From positions 226,001-290,000 of the forward strand of contig NW_019773592.1 in the NCBI RefSeq assembly GCF_001039355.2: a stretch of DNA of 64,000 nucleotides. The letters are read 5' to 3'. Shown here piece by piece: positions 1 to 48,755 of the stretch (the first letter of the stretch is position 1; the number at the start of each line of letters is the position of its first letter). Source of the DNA: Lingula anatina (taxonomy: Eukaryota; Brachiopoda; Lingulata; Lingulida; Lingulidae). The position numbers and the translations under genes were made by a program. The notes below the pieces were generated by a model, which saw nothing but the letters and a program-made list of their open reading frames with translations, did not search any database and was not told the origin of the DNA.

Positions 1-586
1 TACACGTGCACTAATTTTAATTTCAAAATACAACAGTTGAAATCCGCTGACAGCACTGTTACTACGTTTATGCATAAGACATACTGTCACAGCTGGTGGA
101 AATCACGTGAGGCACCAACAGGATACATTTATTTACTATTTTTTATTCGTGAAAGAGGGAGGGGTGGTGGTATTGTAGAGATGTCAGAAACAATCGACTT
201 CGTATCAACGAAATCAACGCGATTCATACTGGTAAAATTGCCTTAAAGGAAGCCAATATAACTTCATAATTATTTACCTATTTATTTGTTTGTTTGTTTA
301 TGCCCCAATTAATATTAAGAGAATAATATCAAATTAAGTAATTTAAAAAAAACCATTAGTAGCTGGTTGACCTTTCTCAAATCATAGTAGCCTACTAATT
401 CTTCGCCTTTTTGAAAGCGAAGTGAAACCAATTCTGCTGGCCTTGGGAAGTCAATCTACTGACTTGGAAAAATGTCAACTAGGCCAAAGGTTGACATACT
501 TTGATGTAAGATTGCGATAACACCAGCACTTGTACTATGCTTAGTCAGTATTTTGAATACCTGGTTACCCGGTGGGAGAAGAAGAA

Positions 587-634
587 TGTGTGTGTGTGTG
601 TGTGTGTTTGTGTGTGTGTGGAGGGGGGGGGGGG
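587..634. repeat. (GT)n microsatellite followed by poly-G
   Basis: A GT dinucleotide run (587-620, one TTTG interruption) leads into a G homopolymer (623-634). Open frames across it encode only Cys-Val repeats. Confidence 0.95.
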
Positions 635-1973
635 ACAAAGTAATTTACAAAGGATTGATGGTCACATACATTCTGGTAAAACCGGCGAAAACATTGGCTA
701 TCAATCTTTGTGTCCGACAATTTAATAGAAATTACGAAAAGGTCACTTGCTGAAAGTGGTGTCACATGTCTCAATGTCAGACCTCACAGTGTACTTAAAA
801 CTGCATTTTAGTTTGTTAAATTTATAAAAAATATTTCCCAAAAAGTCTTCCATGTCACATAGTAGACGTCAGATTCCTATGAGATCTACGGCCAAGTTTA
901 CTCGTCCCACACCGTTAGCCAATATTTCTCATAAAAACCGACATCGAAAATTCATAACGTCAATTAATCAGTAATAAATTGCCAACTAATACTATACAAG
1001 ACTACTCATTTCAACAGCACTTCAACAAGTTCCTTTTCTCGTGAGCATCTTACCTTTTGCTATATGGCGCTATCTTCCACAGTTTAATCTTCCACCTTAT
1101 TCAGGTATGCCGTAGTATGATTTTGCACACTTCTCTGTGTGAGGATTCGATAACGTTATTTACTTTCAAACGCCTCGAGGTCAGGCAGCTCCAATATTTT
1201 GTTTTTAAAACTACCAGTGTGTTATTATATTGCCTATGAGCATATGTTTACTTATTTGTCTCGTTGCTTATAATAGAGCGCCTTTTTATATAAAGAGGAA
1301 GGTAAAAAAAGGGAGTGTTATTCAAGCGCTGCACCAAAACCTGTCTGTCCCATATTTCTTAGAACGTGCCAATGATCAGCGTTTCATTGAGCAATGAAAT
1401 TTCAATGGGATTTTTGCGCTTACGCAATATTAGCGCTTCTGGTGTTTTCCGTTACACCGCCGAGCTGACAGCAACATATATCTAATATGACTCATACAGC
1501 TACTTACTCAACTTGTGGCCCTACCTTCCTCATGGCAAAATAGATTACCTGAACTAACTTGTGTCATCTTCAATCATTATTGCTTCCTGTCCTAGCCAGA
1601 GAGTCTGCCTCAGGCCTTGGACGAATAAAACGTTTTTTTTTTCTTCCAAGATCAGACTGTATGCTGAACTCTGACCTCTCTTCCTCTATCTCTCTTTCTC
1701 TCCCTGAAGAGGAATCTATCGTCCTGATATTGCATACACGTACTATTTTTCTAATGAAAAAATTAAAAACAGGAATAAAAAAAAGAAAAAAAAAAGAAAA
1801 AAGAAAATGATGAAAAAATGATCAATCATATACTAATTTCTTTTGCAATGGAAAACGGGCTGTCTATTTTGAATTTTTTTATTAATAGACAGAAGCAGCG
1901 TAGTTAAAAATGCAATGTGAAACAAAAGAGAAACAGGTTTCCATATGCTCTACATTTTCGCAAGCCGGGCCGA

Positions 1974-1998
1974 GGGGGGGGGGGGGCAGGGGGGGGGG
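1974..1998. repeat. Two adjacent poly-G tracts
   Basis: A 13-G run and a 10-G run are separated by CA. The sequence is G-quadruplex prone, and homopolymers like this are a common source of assembly length errors. Confidence 0.9.
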
Positions 1999-3473
1999 AG
2001 TCACAACACTGCCGTGCATTGAGTACATATGAGCGAGGTATGCTTCCGTAATTAAATGGAAACAAACCGAGACAGTCGTCGCCGTCGTCGGCACTGCGTA
2101 ATATGTCTTACTAGATTATATAAAAAAGTGGGCTAACTACCCTCTACCAGGGCTGCAGATTAATCATGTGCACTTTTTTCACATTGGAGAAATGTGCATC
2201 GAATTAGCTTGAGACATATATCTGTGAATATCTAGATAAAAATCCATTTGTGGCCTTGGCAGAGGGCTGGGGCTAACTTTCTAGCATAAGGTGTGAAATA
2301 GCGCATGTTGTTGTGGGGAGTTACCGGGACGTGTTAAAATAGATAAGTGAATATTCAAGATATATTCAAGAGGATCTTGTTTATCCTGAATCATAAGAGA
2401 CAATAAGGACGTATCGTTATGATGAAAACCGCATGACTGCACCTCAGCTTAAGTCAGGCTATCGCAAAACACTCAGTCACACAAGTTAATTAATAATTAT
2501 GATATTGTCACGTTTTTTTTTTTAATTAGTATCGCATCGATCCGGTACCGGTACCGTTGAGATGTTATCCGTTTTTTTGCAGGCCTTCAGGTAGTTTCTA
2601 CCGATGTGTTTATTTTAACTTTTTGCATTATTTTTCAGTTAAGCTGATTGCAGACAGCTAGAGTCACAGCAGAGTTGGGTCGACCCACATAGACCGATGT
2701 TGTCTATGGGAACGAGGCCTAACTCCATGCAGTGCCCGCAAAGGCAAGGAATGTTAATTCCGAAAATGAAACGAGATTTTAACAATGGATCAAGTGTGCT
2801 TAAGATTAGAATAAAAGCCCCACGTTATGTTCGTCCACTGATTATCAACCAGGGGTGGGTAAATTCCGGTAGAAATGAGTTCTGTCATTAATTAGCACTA
2901 TCTGAATGTTTAAAGAGGTGCAAGAGTGCTAGGCACGAGTGGAAGTCACAGGTATCTTGTTGATGAGTAACATATATATGTAAGCGCATGCAATGTCTAG
3001 TATGACGTGAAACATTTATAAAAACAAATGCCAAATGATATGATATGCTCAGAAGGCCGTGAGCCTTTCTCTTAGAAATGAATGTACAACAAGTACCATC
3101 TTTTCCCATCCCCAAAAAAGTAAACCGGGCGATAAGAAAAATTTTCATCCTTTCACTATGTGTCGGATATATAAAAGAAAAATTGGCCTTGTATATTTTT
3201 TTAGATTTGCCGAATGAAGTAAGGATGTTTTTTATCTTTGCGCGCCCTCTCCCACCTTAGCAAAAACTTGGATCTGCCAATTTTCATTAACCAGGGGTTA
3301 TGGGGTTTATTTTTAATAAAGTTTTTTTTTATATCAAACAGTTCAATTTAATCACCAGTATGTCTTTCACGACAAAGTTATTATTGATAGGGTTCTTTGT
3401 TGGCCTTTTATACAAGGATCTATTTAACCAAATTGTCAGCCATATGGCATGACATAAGATGAGCTACGCCATC

Positions 3474-3547
3474 GGCTCTATGGCTTAGTTGGTTAAAGCG
3501 CCTGTCTAGTAAACAGGAGATCCTGGGTTCGAATCCCAGTAGGGCCT
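3474..3547 (+). tRNA. tRNA-Thr (anticodon AGT)
   Basis: A full cloverleaf can be folded by eye. The 7-bp acceptor stem pairs GGCTCTA with TAGGGCC (one G-T pair). The D arm is GCTT/AAGC with the AGTTGGTT loop. The anticodon stem CCTGT/ACAGG carries loop CTAGTAA, placing AGT at 3508-3510. The variable loop is AGATC, and the T arm CTGGG/CCCAG has TTCGAAT. The B-box consensus GGTTCGAATCC is intact. There is no intron, and a T run just after the gene (3546-3550) fits a Pol III terminator. It decodes ACU and, by inosine, ACC/ACA threonine codons. No other tRNA was seen in the window. Confidence 0.95.
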
Positions 3548-3550
3548 TTT

Positions 3551-5622
3551 TGATCAATGGTTCTTTTAGGTACACTTTACCTGGTTATAATGTCAGAGAG
3601 AGAGAGAAAGAAAGAAGGTAAGAGAGATCGTTGATTAATATGTTTGGCCAATTAGTATTTCAACATTTCAAAAATTTCCCGAAGGCAAAATTTTTGTCTC
3701 ATTAATGTCTACTATATGTTTGAAAATGTCCAAAAGTCATTTGTATGTCTACATATCCTGCAAAGCTAGTTTCTGATCTTTTTCAATTCAGATCTTAAAA
3801 CAATAAAACCCCAGTAAAAGTACCCGACGCGGATAATTCCAAAAAAATCCATAATTCTAAAATGAATAGGAAGACATGGCGTTCCAAGCTAAAACGATTG
3901 GCCGGTCATATCTCATTCAGAATTAAATCATTCAAATAAAAATGGAATAAAATATCGACTCCAAGTACAGGGACGGCTAGAGCAATGATTCGCAAGCAGG
4001 AAAAAATTGCTTTGGTGGAAAATCTCGTACAGAGTACCTTTTTAAAATATCTGAAAGTTAAGACCTACGTACACTGTAAGCTTTTTTGAGAGATATTTTG
4101 TGGAGCCTACCCGCCATGTGGACAGAAATAGAAGAGGTTTAATAGAACAACAGGTATATAATAAGAAATCTTGTTAAATACTCGTTAATAAATTACTGAC
4201 ATGGTTAAAGTCAGTTCTTAGAATTGCCGTGCAATGTATATTCAGGCAGGCTTTATTTTGGGGATTAAGGCGCCAAAGAAACTGCTTTCCTTGCCCGTTC
4301 AGCCAATATCACCAGTCTAGAGTCATTATATCCCTGATATTAACATGTTATTCCGTTTCAGCTTCATGGTGTGGTCATTTAGCGAGCGTTGGATTTTTTT
4401 TAGATATGACGGCCCCTTTCAATTGAGGTCGTGGTCACTATGAATGATGGTAATGATGATTTGATTTGTTCAGCTACATGGGTAATAGGCCTATGTAAAA
4501 TATACGTCAGAAATTGTAAAAGTGAAACAATGATGGCAATAATAAAAATCACCAAGTTTGAGATGTGAGAATAAAACGATAAACACCATAGTGTAATAAA
4601 AAGATAATTAGAACTAAAATTGAGAGTTAAAACGAGAAAAGGTTAAAGGGTAAAAACTCGTTCATAAAAAAAAAAAAAAAAAAAATCTTACTGCCTTTTA
4701 AAGTTAAAACTCTTTTGTTACAAACTAAGTAACACTGACGCGGATATTTGCCAGGGTTTTATTTCAAAATGTGAATGTATTTCAGAATGTGAGGCTTTCA
4801 TCACCAGACAATTTACAAGCTCTTTTGCTTTATACGTTTTACTTATAGGGTACTGCTTTTTGCATTTTGAGAGTCTTTCCTAAATCGAAAATGATTTTCA
4901 GGAATCTACTACTGGTATTCTATTTTTAACAATGCACTGAAAGTGTCATCAAGCAGCAAAATACTATGCAACGAGCATCTTCAGTTTTGTTAGAAACTAT
5001 ACAAAGGCCTACTTTAACAGTGTTCACCGCGCAAAATTTTATAAGGAAAGTTTGAATTTATATGCGGCTCAAAATCGGGCACACATTTCAACTTTCCTTT
5101 TGATATTGCAATCCAATACTTTCCATATTCTGGGTTTCAGGCGTATTTCAATCAGAGAATGTCCAAAAAAACAACAATAGTCAAAAATGTATGTTCTCTC
5201 TTAGCTTTTCAAATTAATCCCTCTTGGTTGCTTAGAATCAAACAAAGACAGAGGACTGTGCCTATAGCTATGCAAGATAACATTTAAACAGCTTTAAAAT
5301 TGTTAAAACTAAAGGAGTTTATCATCATATTGATAAACTTAAAAATTAAAAATAAAATTAAAAGGTTAATGTACTGCAGACACAACTAGAGCAAAATTAC
5401 ATGTAAATGCCATCGACACATCCCTTCTACGTACATTGCAACTGTGGCATGAGGTTTGTCACACCTGTCACATTCAATGTTCCTCATATTATGGTTAAAT
5501 CAGCACTAGCCTAAGATTTGTAGAAACGAGGCTGTAATGCGGTGAATAAACTGTCAGAGGAAGTGAATTATACGCATGCTCAAACGAATGCTAAAAGGGA
5601 GCTCGAACTTTCTTGGCTCAAA
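3551..5622. other. Intergenic and SRPK 5' flank
   Basis: No coding exon was recognised. A short GA/GAAA tract (3595-3625) and a poly-A run (4668-4685) are present. The promoter and 5' UTR of the SRPK gene should lie at the right end, but I see no TATA box or CpG-rich block that fixes the start. Confidence 0.5.
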
Positions 5623-42180
<36,558 letters not shown>

Positions 42181-42833
42181 ACACTGATTTGACGATTCTG
42201 TACAGTAGTTCCATAATTATAATTATTCTGTAAGATAAATAAGTATTTGTATTAAGAGTTGTATTGTTCTCAGAGAGTTAGGATTACAGCACTCCATTGC
42301 AAGGTGCCAGGATAAGTACTTCTGTAGTTGGAAGTGCTTCTTAAGTATGAGTATTTCAATGAGAATTGTAGAGACTGTTGCCAAATATAAAACATTGCAA
42401 AGTGATGCCACCATATTTGAACATTACTGAAAGGAGATGAGCTTGACAATTATGCCAAAGGAACTGTAATGCTGTCATCCCATGTTAGCCAAAGGAGTGT
42501 TCATCTGGGTTAAATGAAACCAGATCTTGACTAAATTGACTGACAGCATAAAAAAATAGAAAGTTGCCAGCTCAGCAGCAGTTTTTCTGACGGACAGAAG
42601 TAGGAGTATTCTGAGCCTTATCACTTTCCAACCTGTTGGACTACTGCTGTACTGCTTACTGTCCTTTTGCTATGCTGTCAGTGAAGGTAACATAGAACTG
42701 GGTTAATTTTGCATGGGTATAAAAAAATGCCTAATTACTTTATTTGAGACGCCCTGGACCCACTGTTAAACTCCACCCGAGCTTCTATCCTTAAATTTAC
42801 TTAACACCCAACATCAGGATGTATGGAACTGGA

Positions 42834-42839
42834 AATAAA
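42834..42839 (+). terminator. Candidate SRPK poly(A) signal AATAAA
   Basis: This hexamer lies about 650 bp after the SRPK stop with U-rich sequence (ctatttgttctcctc) right behind it. Other A/T-rich hexamers follow to about 43.4 kb, so the true 3' end is not fixed. Confidence 0.35.
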
Positions 42840-44335
42840 TGTCTATTTGTTCTCCTCATGCTAATAGTTTAATCTGTGTTCCCATGTATAAAGTTATGGA
42901 TTTGATTACCTATTGGTTCCTCTACACCACTTTTGGTCTTGCTCTGGATTTTGAATTCTTCACTGCATTTTTGTATGGTAAAGTGCTTTATTATGTACCG
43001 TTAGGGGGTAGTTGGGTGGACTTGGTGCCCACCCTGCCTTGGGTACCCTTCATATTTGCATTCTCTAGCTATGCTTGTGCCAGCGCGCTACAACTTCCAC
43101 AGTCCATCCTTCCGTTTCTTTTTATTATTATTTTTAAAATATATTGACCAAGTTGCCAAAAACATGGCAAAATACGGACGCTGCACTGTGTACAAAATCT
43201 ATATCAAATTTCAAAAGCAGTTGGTGAAAGGGCTGTCGATTTAAAGCATTTCGTCCTTGTATATGTCGTGTGATATATTAAAAAAACATTGAAAATAGAG
43301 TCAGATTTTCTCCCACATACTGTAACATATTGTTGCCGTTTTGACTGCATCAGTTTGCAAAATGTGATTGCTACATCGGAATAAATATGATACTGAAAGG
43401 TGATGGTATTTATCAATGTTTTCTGCTTCAGCCTCTGTGTATTGTGTATTTACAGCGTCTTGAGGTCAACTATGTATAACTTTGTTTCTGCATTTTTAAA
43501 GGGTCAAAATGTTCAGTGTCCGAAGTCAGATAGAAGGTTAACCAAAGTAAGGGGTCCCTATTAAAAACAGATATTTAAAAAAAACTGTTTAACTCCCGTC
43601 GGTTTGTCAAAATTTGCTAAGTGTTTGTCACAATTTGAGCACGTTCAGACCAAGCTATCTGCGGTCTAACAGATCCGCGGATTAAACCTGGCCAACCGAC
43701 TTAAAAACAATGCCGACTAATCTGCTGTCGGCACGTGCGTCTCCCCGCCTCCACACGCGCCGTCCCTTCAGGGGCCTAGCAATTAAATGCCCGAGCCGAG
43801 ATTTAATTTGTTCAATGGCATATAAACATACATTTTAGCTTTTCGACAGCAGCCCAAACTGAACGCGCGAAAGGCTCCTTACAGAAGGTTGGAACTGGTG
43901 CCACCTGGTCAAAGTTCTGACTGCTAGTGATGCTTACGCCGCTGTGCAAACGAAGTTTATTTTAGATTTTATTGCAAATTTACAGTTTGTTCAAATTTGC
44001 AGTACTTCACATATTTTCCCCGCTTTTTAATTATTTTACTCCGACTTACCAAACTTAAATCCGCCTTACCTGACACTCGCCATAACTGTAAAAAACGGGG
44101 AAAGTACTTAGCCCGTACTTTGCGATAGGTGTTAAAATTCACCCATTCCTTTTAGCTCGTGGTTCACCAGGAGCCAGGAGATCAAAAATTAGATTATTTG
44201 CTTCTGGTTTTTAATTTATGGCAATTATCTGTTGAAATATGATAAAATGTATTACTTGTCCTCAGATAGGAATCAAGGACTTATCAATAAAAAAGAAATA
44301 AAAAATTCAATTTCAACACCCTATTATAATAATAA
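42840..44335. other. Region between SRPK and the secreted-protein gene
   Basis: No coding exon was recognised. The stretch 43630-43800 is more GC-rich than its surroundings and has short inverted motifs (ATCCGCGGAT), but no element boundaries could be drawn. SRPK and the next gene are convergent here. Confidence 0.5.
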
Positions 44336-44341
44336 TTTATT
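44336..44341 (-). terminator. Candidate poly(A) signal of the secreted-protein gene
   Basis: AATAAA on the minus strand, about 430 bp downstream of the stop codon at 44774. Confidence 0.35.
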
Positions 44342-44773
44342 GAGCACTAAAATGTTTCAGTACATTTTGCAGGCCCTCTAAAATACTTGTGTTATACATA
44401 CATGTAATATATCTAGACCTATTATCCCACTTATGTGATATCAGGCTTTCAAACACAAATGCAATTATGTTTTCATAGTTACCTTATATACATAATTTAT
44501 TGCGTTAGTTGTTCATCAAGCGCAACGCCACAAAGGCATCGTGAATTAAGCAAATGGTAAGATAACAGTCTGAATGCTGGTCTTTACTTTTTCCGAGTAA
44601 GTGTTATTGGAGTGAAATATTTCAATGCATTTTCGATAAAACTGTATGCAATATTTTGCTATCTTTTCTACATTTACGTAATGGGTGGGGTTTACTTTTT
44701 CAACATGCGATGAAATTCCTTAGAATCCATTGTGTCCTCTTTGTTCTGGTTCAGCTAGAACAATGTCTTTTCT

Positions 44774-44825
44774 CTACACATCAATTACGACGTCTGTAAA
44801 CTCTTCCTTGGAGATGTGATCAACC
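44774..44825 (-). CDS. Secreted protein last exon (EF-hand end)
   Basis: The acceptor is atgtttcag. The exon encodes VDHISKEEFTDVVIDV and stops at TAG (44774-44776). The I-x-x-x-E-F pattern completes the EF-hand-like loop begun in the previous exon. Confidence 0.75.
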
Positions 44826-47655
44826 CTGAAACATATGTTGAACTTCTATTTCATAAAACGCCTTTCTCAGCACGGGAAATACAGCTAAATCCATCTCCCG
44901 TATAATACATTCAAAAAAAAAAAAAAAAAAAACAATGACTAGACACTCAAAGATATTTCACCTGCCCACGTAAAAATCTGACCGTTTTACCTTTTTAGGT
45001 CAAGCCAGTTTAGGTCGAGTTTCATAACCCCCAGTAGCACTGCGAAAAGAATCCTATGCTTCAACTATCATATTACATGTACACTGTGTCACTACCTATA
45101 CATAATATGGAAATGAAACATTAGACTGTGTTCTTGTGTTCAGATTTTCAAGAAAAGGCATGGTCTTAAAGGAAACGTCTTATCAATTGATATAGTCGGA
45201 TACTGAAGATAGCTTGAGGTAATTTGGACAAAATTGCATCATTACTTGCATGTAGTTAATCCAGAAAATCTGTGGGAGCACAGTATTTAATTAATTTTTT
45301 TTGCTGTGACCCAGAAATGTCATATTTTAACAACTGTCATATTGTGCCATGTTTTAACAAATGCACGTCCAATATTAAAGTATCCATTTTCCAACCATTT
45401 TAAATTTTTGCATTTTTTATATTATGTTTTTGGGTGACTCATTTCCTATATCAAATCATTTCAAATGGTTTTAATGCAGCTGTAGCTTTCCATTTGCCAA
45501 AACTGAGAAGTGCATTTTCCAGGCTTATTAAATACTTCAGTGGATCACTTCTGTCATTAACTGTTCCAAAGAACATTGCACATACAATGAATTTTTGAGA
45601 TGCGTATGAGTAAACGATATAAATAGTTGAGATAGAGACCCATACATTGTGAACACTTTGAATAGATAGTGCCATCATACCTTTTCCCGTCAATGTCACT
45701 GAATATAGACCGAGTTTTGGCCCTGACATATGGCATATTGTCAACTGCTCTCTTTTTGTCACACCTGCAGATTTTGTGACTGGAATTAAATGGTAACGCA
45801 TACAATGAGTCAGTCAAGGCATTAGGGTTTATTGAAGGATCTAAACGGCATTTCTGACAGGTAGGAACACACGGATTACTTTGTTTAATTTTATCAAGGA
45901 TATTGTTGTCTAGAAAATTTTACCTTATTTTTGAACAACTGGTTAATAGATTCTAATACCCAATAATCAATACGCTGCAAAATTGAGCACATAATTCTCC
46001 CTATCAAGTGATTCGCTCTTCATTTTAGAGCAAGATCCAATACTTACAATGAACCATATCTGTATACAGTGTCAACACAGTCCTCGCTCTTTCTACAACC
46101 ACCTCTACAAGCACAACCGAAGAAGTTACATGGCCCAACACCACAAACCGGAGTCGTCTGCAACAGGGTAAATTAAAGCGTATGAATGTATTCCATCTTC
46201 CTTACACATACTCACAAACGCTCGCGAGAATCTTTTATTTCTGGTATGCTAGTGTCCATATCACACTTGAAAGAATTCCCTTTCCCCTATTCAAACGAGA
46301 GACTTCATTAACCTATTTATCACATATTATATGTAAAAATAATATCGAATTTAAAGAATTTGCTTATGGCGAACGGAACTGCCAATGTCATTAGAACAGC
46401 CGATTTCTACTCCTTCATCCGCACGCTTCAGATTTTAAAAACGTAGAGCAGACGAATTTCACTCATATCAGTGCGTTTTAAGGATATTGCCACCCTTCGC
46501 CCAAAACTCATTATTTACTGCCTTACATACATTCTTTTGGGTATTAAATAAATCTTCAGTGCTCAGTGAGTAAATTAATTAACATTTACACATATGTCAG
46601 CTTACGGGTGACGTACTAATTGCGATTTTGGCGAAAAACTGAAAAATCGATTTCTCAACTTTCTTTTTTACCTGAGCAGCCACGATCATCGTTTCAATGC
46701 TTCGATTTTATGACACTATGTATCATTTCAAAACCCTGATAGGGGTTTTTCTTAAAAGTCTTTGTTCAGATTTTATCGTTGATAAAGCAAAATAATGCCT
46801 ATGTTTAATGAAAATATGTAATTAGGGGCTCATACTGTAACACCATAAGAAAACTTTTAAACCAAAATGACTGCACTTGGTTGTAGCCTATATACTCATG
46901 GTCAATTCTGCCAATTTTCGTAAAAAAATCTTGTTCAGGGACGAATTAAGTTATGCCCCATACTGATTGCAATCTCACCTCTTAACAAATTCCACAAAAG
47001 CAATGTGAATTAAGCAACGGGGAAGATAACACAGGCTGAATACTGATCTTAACTTCTTCCGAGTAAGGATTCTTAAAGAAAAGCTAAATGCACAATTTTG
47101 CTATCTTTGCTACATATACGGGTGGGGTTTAGTTTTTCAACTCGCGATAGAATTCCTCAGAGTCCGTATTGTCGTCTTCTTTCCACTTCATGATGGCGGA
47201 TTAAGCTAGGACAATGTTTCTTCTCTACACAGCCATTACGACATCTGTAAACTCCTCCTTGGAGATGTGATCTACCCTGAAACACACGGTTAAAGGTACA
47301 TACGAACCGAGCATCGGTGGAGTGTGGATTACCAGTAAGACATGTAAACCACTTCTAGTTTCTTATATGACTCAAATAAATTAACATGCTAAGGGATGAA
47401 CTGAATAGATCACTCAATCATCCATAAAGAGCTTTAGACTACTCCTTTCTTTAATTTTTGGTCGGAAATTTAACCTACTTTCGTGACCTACTTTTCCGTC
47501 CCATTGACATACAGCTTAGAATGCTAGCAGAAAAATCCTTTCAAACATAATTTTCGAGTAAAATTAAACAATGCCTTTTGGTAATTTTCTTAGTTATACT
47601 ACTTGAAACCATACTATTTGGTCGGTTTTTGTGTAAAAGTGTTTTTTCTGTACGA

Positions 47656-47714
<59 letters not shown>

Positions 47715-48720
47715 GGAAATGAAAGATAAGACTGTGTTCTAGTCTGGATACTTAGGTTAGGTTGAGGTGATCTGGACAAAATTACATTATTACTTGCATG
47801 TTGTTCATCCAGAAAATCTGTTGTGGCGGCACAATGTTGAAATGGAATTTTATTTTGTGACCTTAAAGTGTCAAATTTCACCTATTGTATTATGGTACCA
47901 CACTTTAAAGTCAACATCAAAGCCCATTTTCCATCCATTTGAACCTTTTTTCTTTTTGTATAATATGGGTGAAACGTGACTCAGTTTCCGCCTTTTTTGT
48001 GATTTTAGATCATTTTAAATAGTTTTAATGCAGCTGTAGCTTTCCTATAGGCAAAACTGAGAGGATCATTTTTCAGGTTTATCAAATATTTCAGTGGATC
48101 ACTTCTCTCATTAACTGTTCCAAAGAACGCATACAATGTGAACTTGCTAGATGCGTATGGGTAAACGATATGAGAAGTTGAGATAGAGACCCGTGCATTG
48201 TGAAGAGTTTGGATAGATACTACCATCATACCTTTTTGTCGATTTCACTGAATGCAGCCTGCATTTTGGCTTTGACATATGACATATTGTCAACAGCTCT
48301 TTTTTTGTCACACCTGCAGATACCTCTCCTGTAATTAAATAGCAACGCAATCACGTCACAAGTGTTGTGTGAAGAATCTAATCGGCACGTCTGATAGGTA
48401 GTAACACAAGGATTACTGTGTGTTTATGAAGAATATTGTTGTCTAAAAAGATTTACCTTATTTATGAACAACAAAATATGATGTAAAATCGAACACATAT
48501 TTTCCCCATGTGAAGTGTTTTTTTCTGCATTTTCGAGCAAGATTCAATATTAAAAATGAACCTGACCTGTAAAAAAGTGTCAACACAGTCCTCTCTCTTT
48601 CTACAACCACCACTACAAGCACAACCGAAGAAGTTACACCTCCCGACACCACACAGTGGACCGATCTGCAATAGGGCAAATTAAATCTTATGAAAGTATT
48701 CCGTCTCCTTTACACAAATA

Positions 48721-48755
<35 letters not shown>

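Larger units (their letters stand above)
1..3473. other. Intergenic, no gene recognised
   Basis: No coding exon with supporting splice sites or protein similarity could be recognised on either strand. The region holds a (GT)n tract running into poly-G at 587-634, paired G runs at 1974-1998 and A-rich stretches near 1790-1810. The short open frames here have low-complexity or unrecognisable products. Confidence 0.6.

Noticed and set aside
42839-43244. 102- and 62-residue frames after SRPK
   Set aside because: They lie in the probable SRPK 3' UTR, with no conserved motif and no supporting splice sites.
43630-43800. GC-rich patch with short inverted motifs, considered as a transposon end
   Set aside because: No second terminus or target duplication could be found, so no element boundaries can be supported.
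45451-45817. 116- and 86-residue minus-strand frames read as single-exon genes
   Set aside because: They run through the donor at 45680. Only the part up to SDIDGKR is coding, as exon 3 of the four-exon secreted-protein gene.
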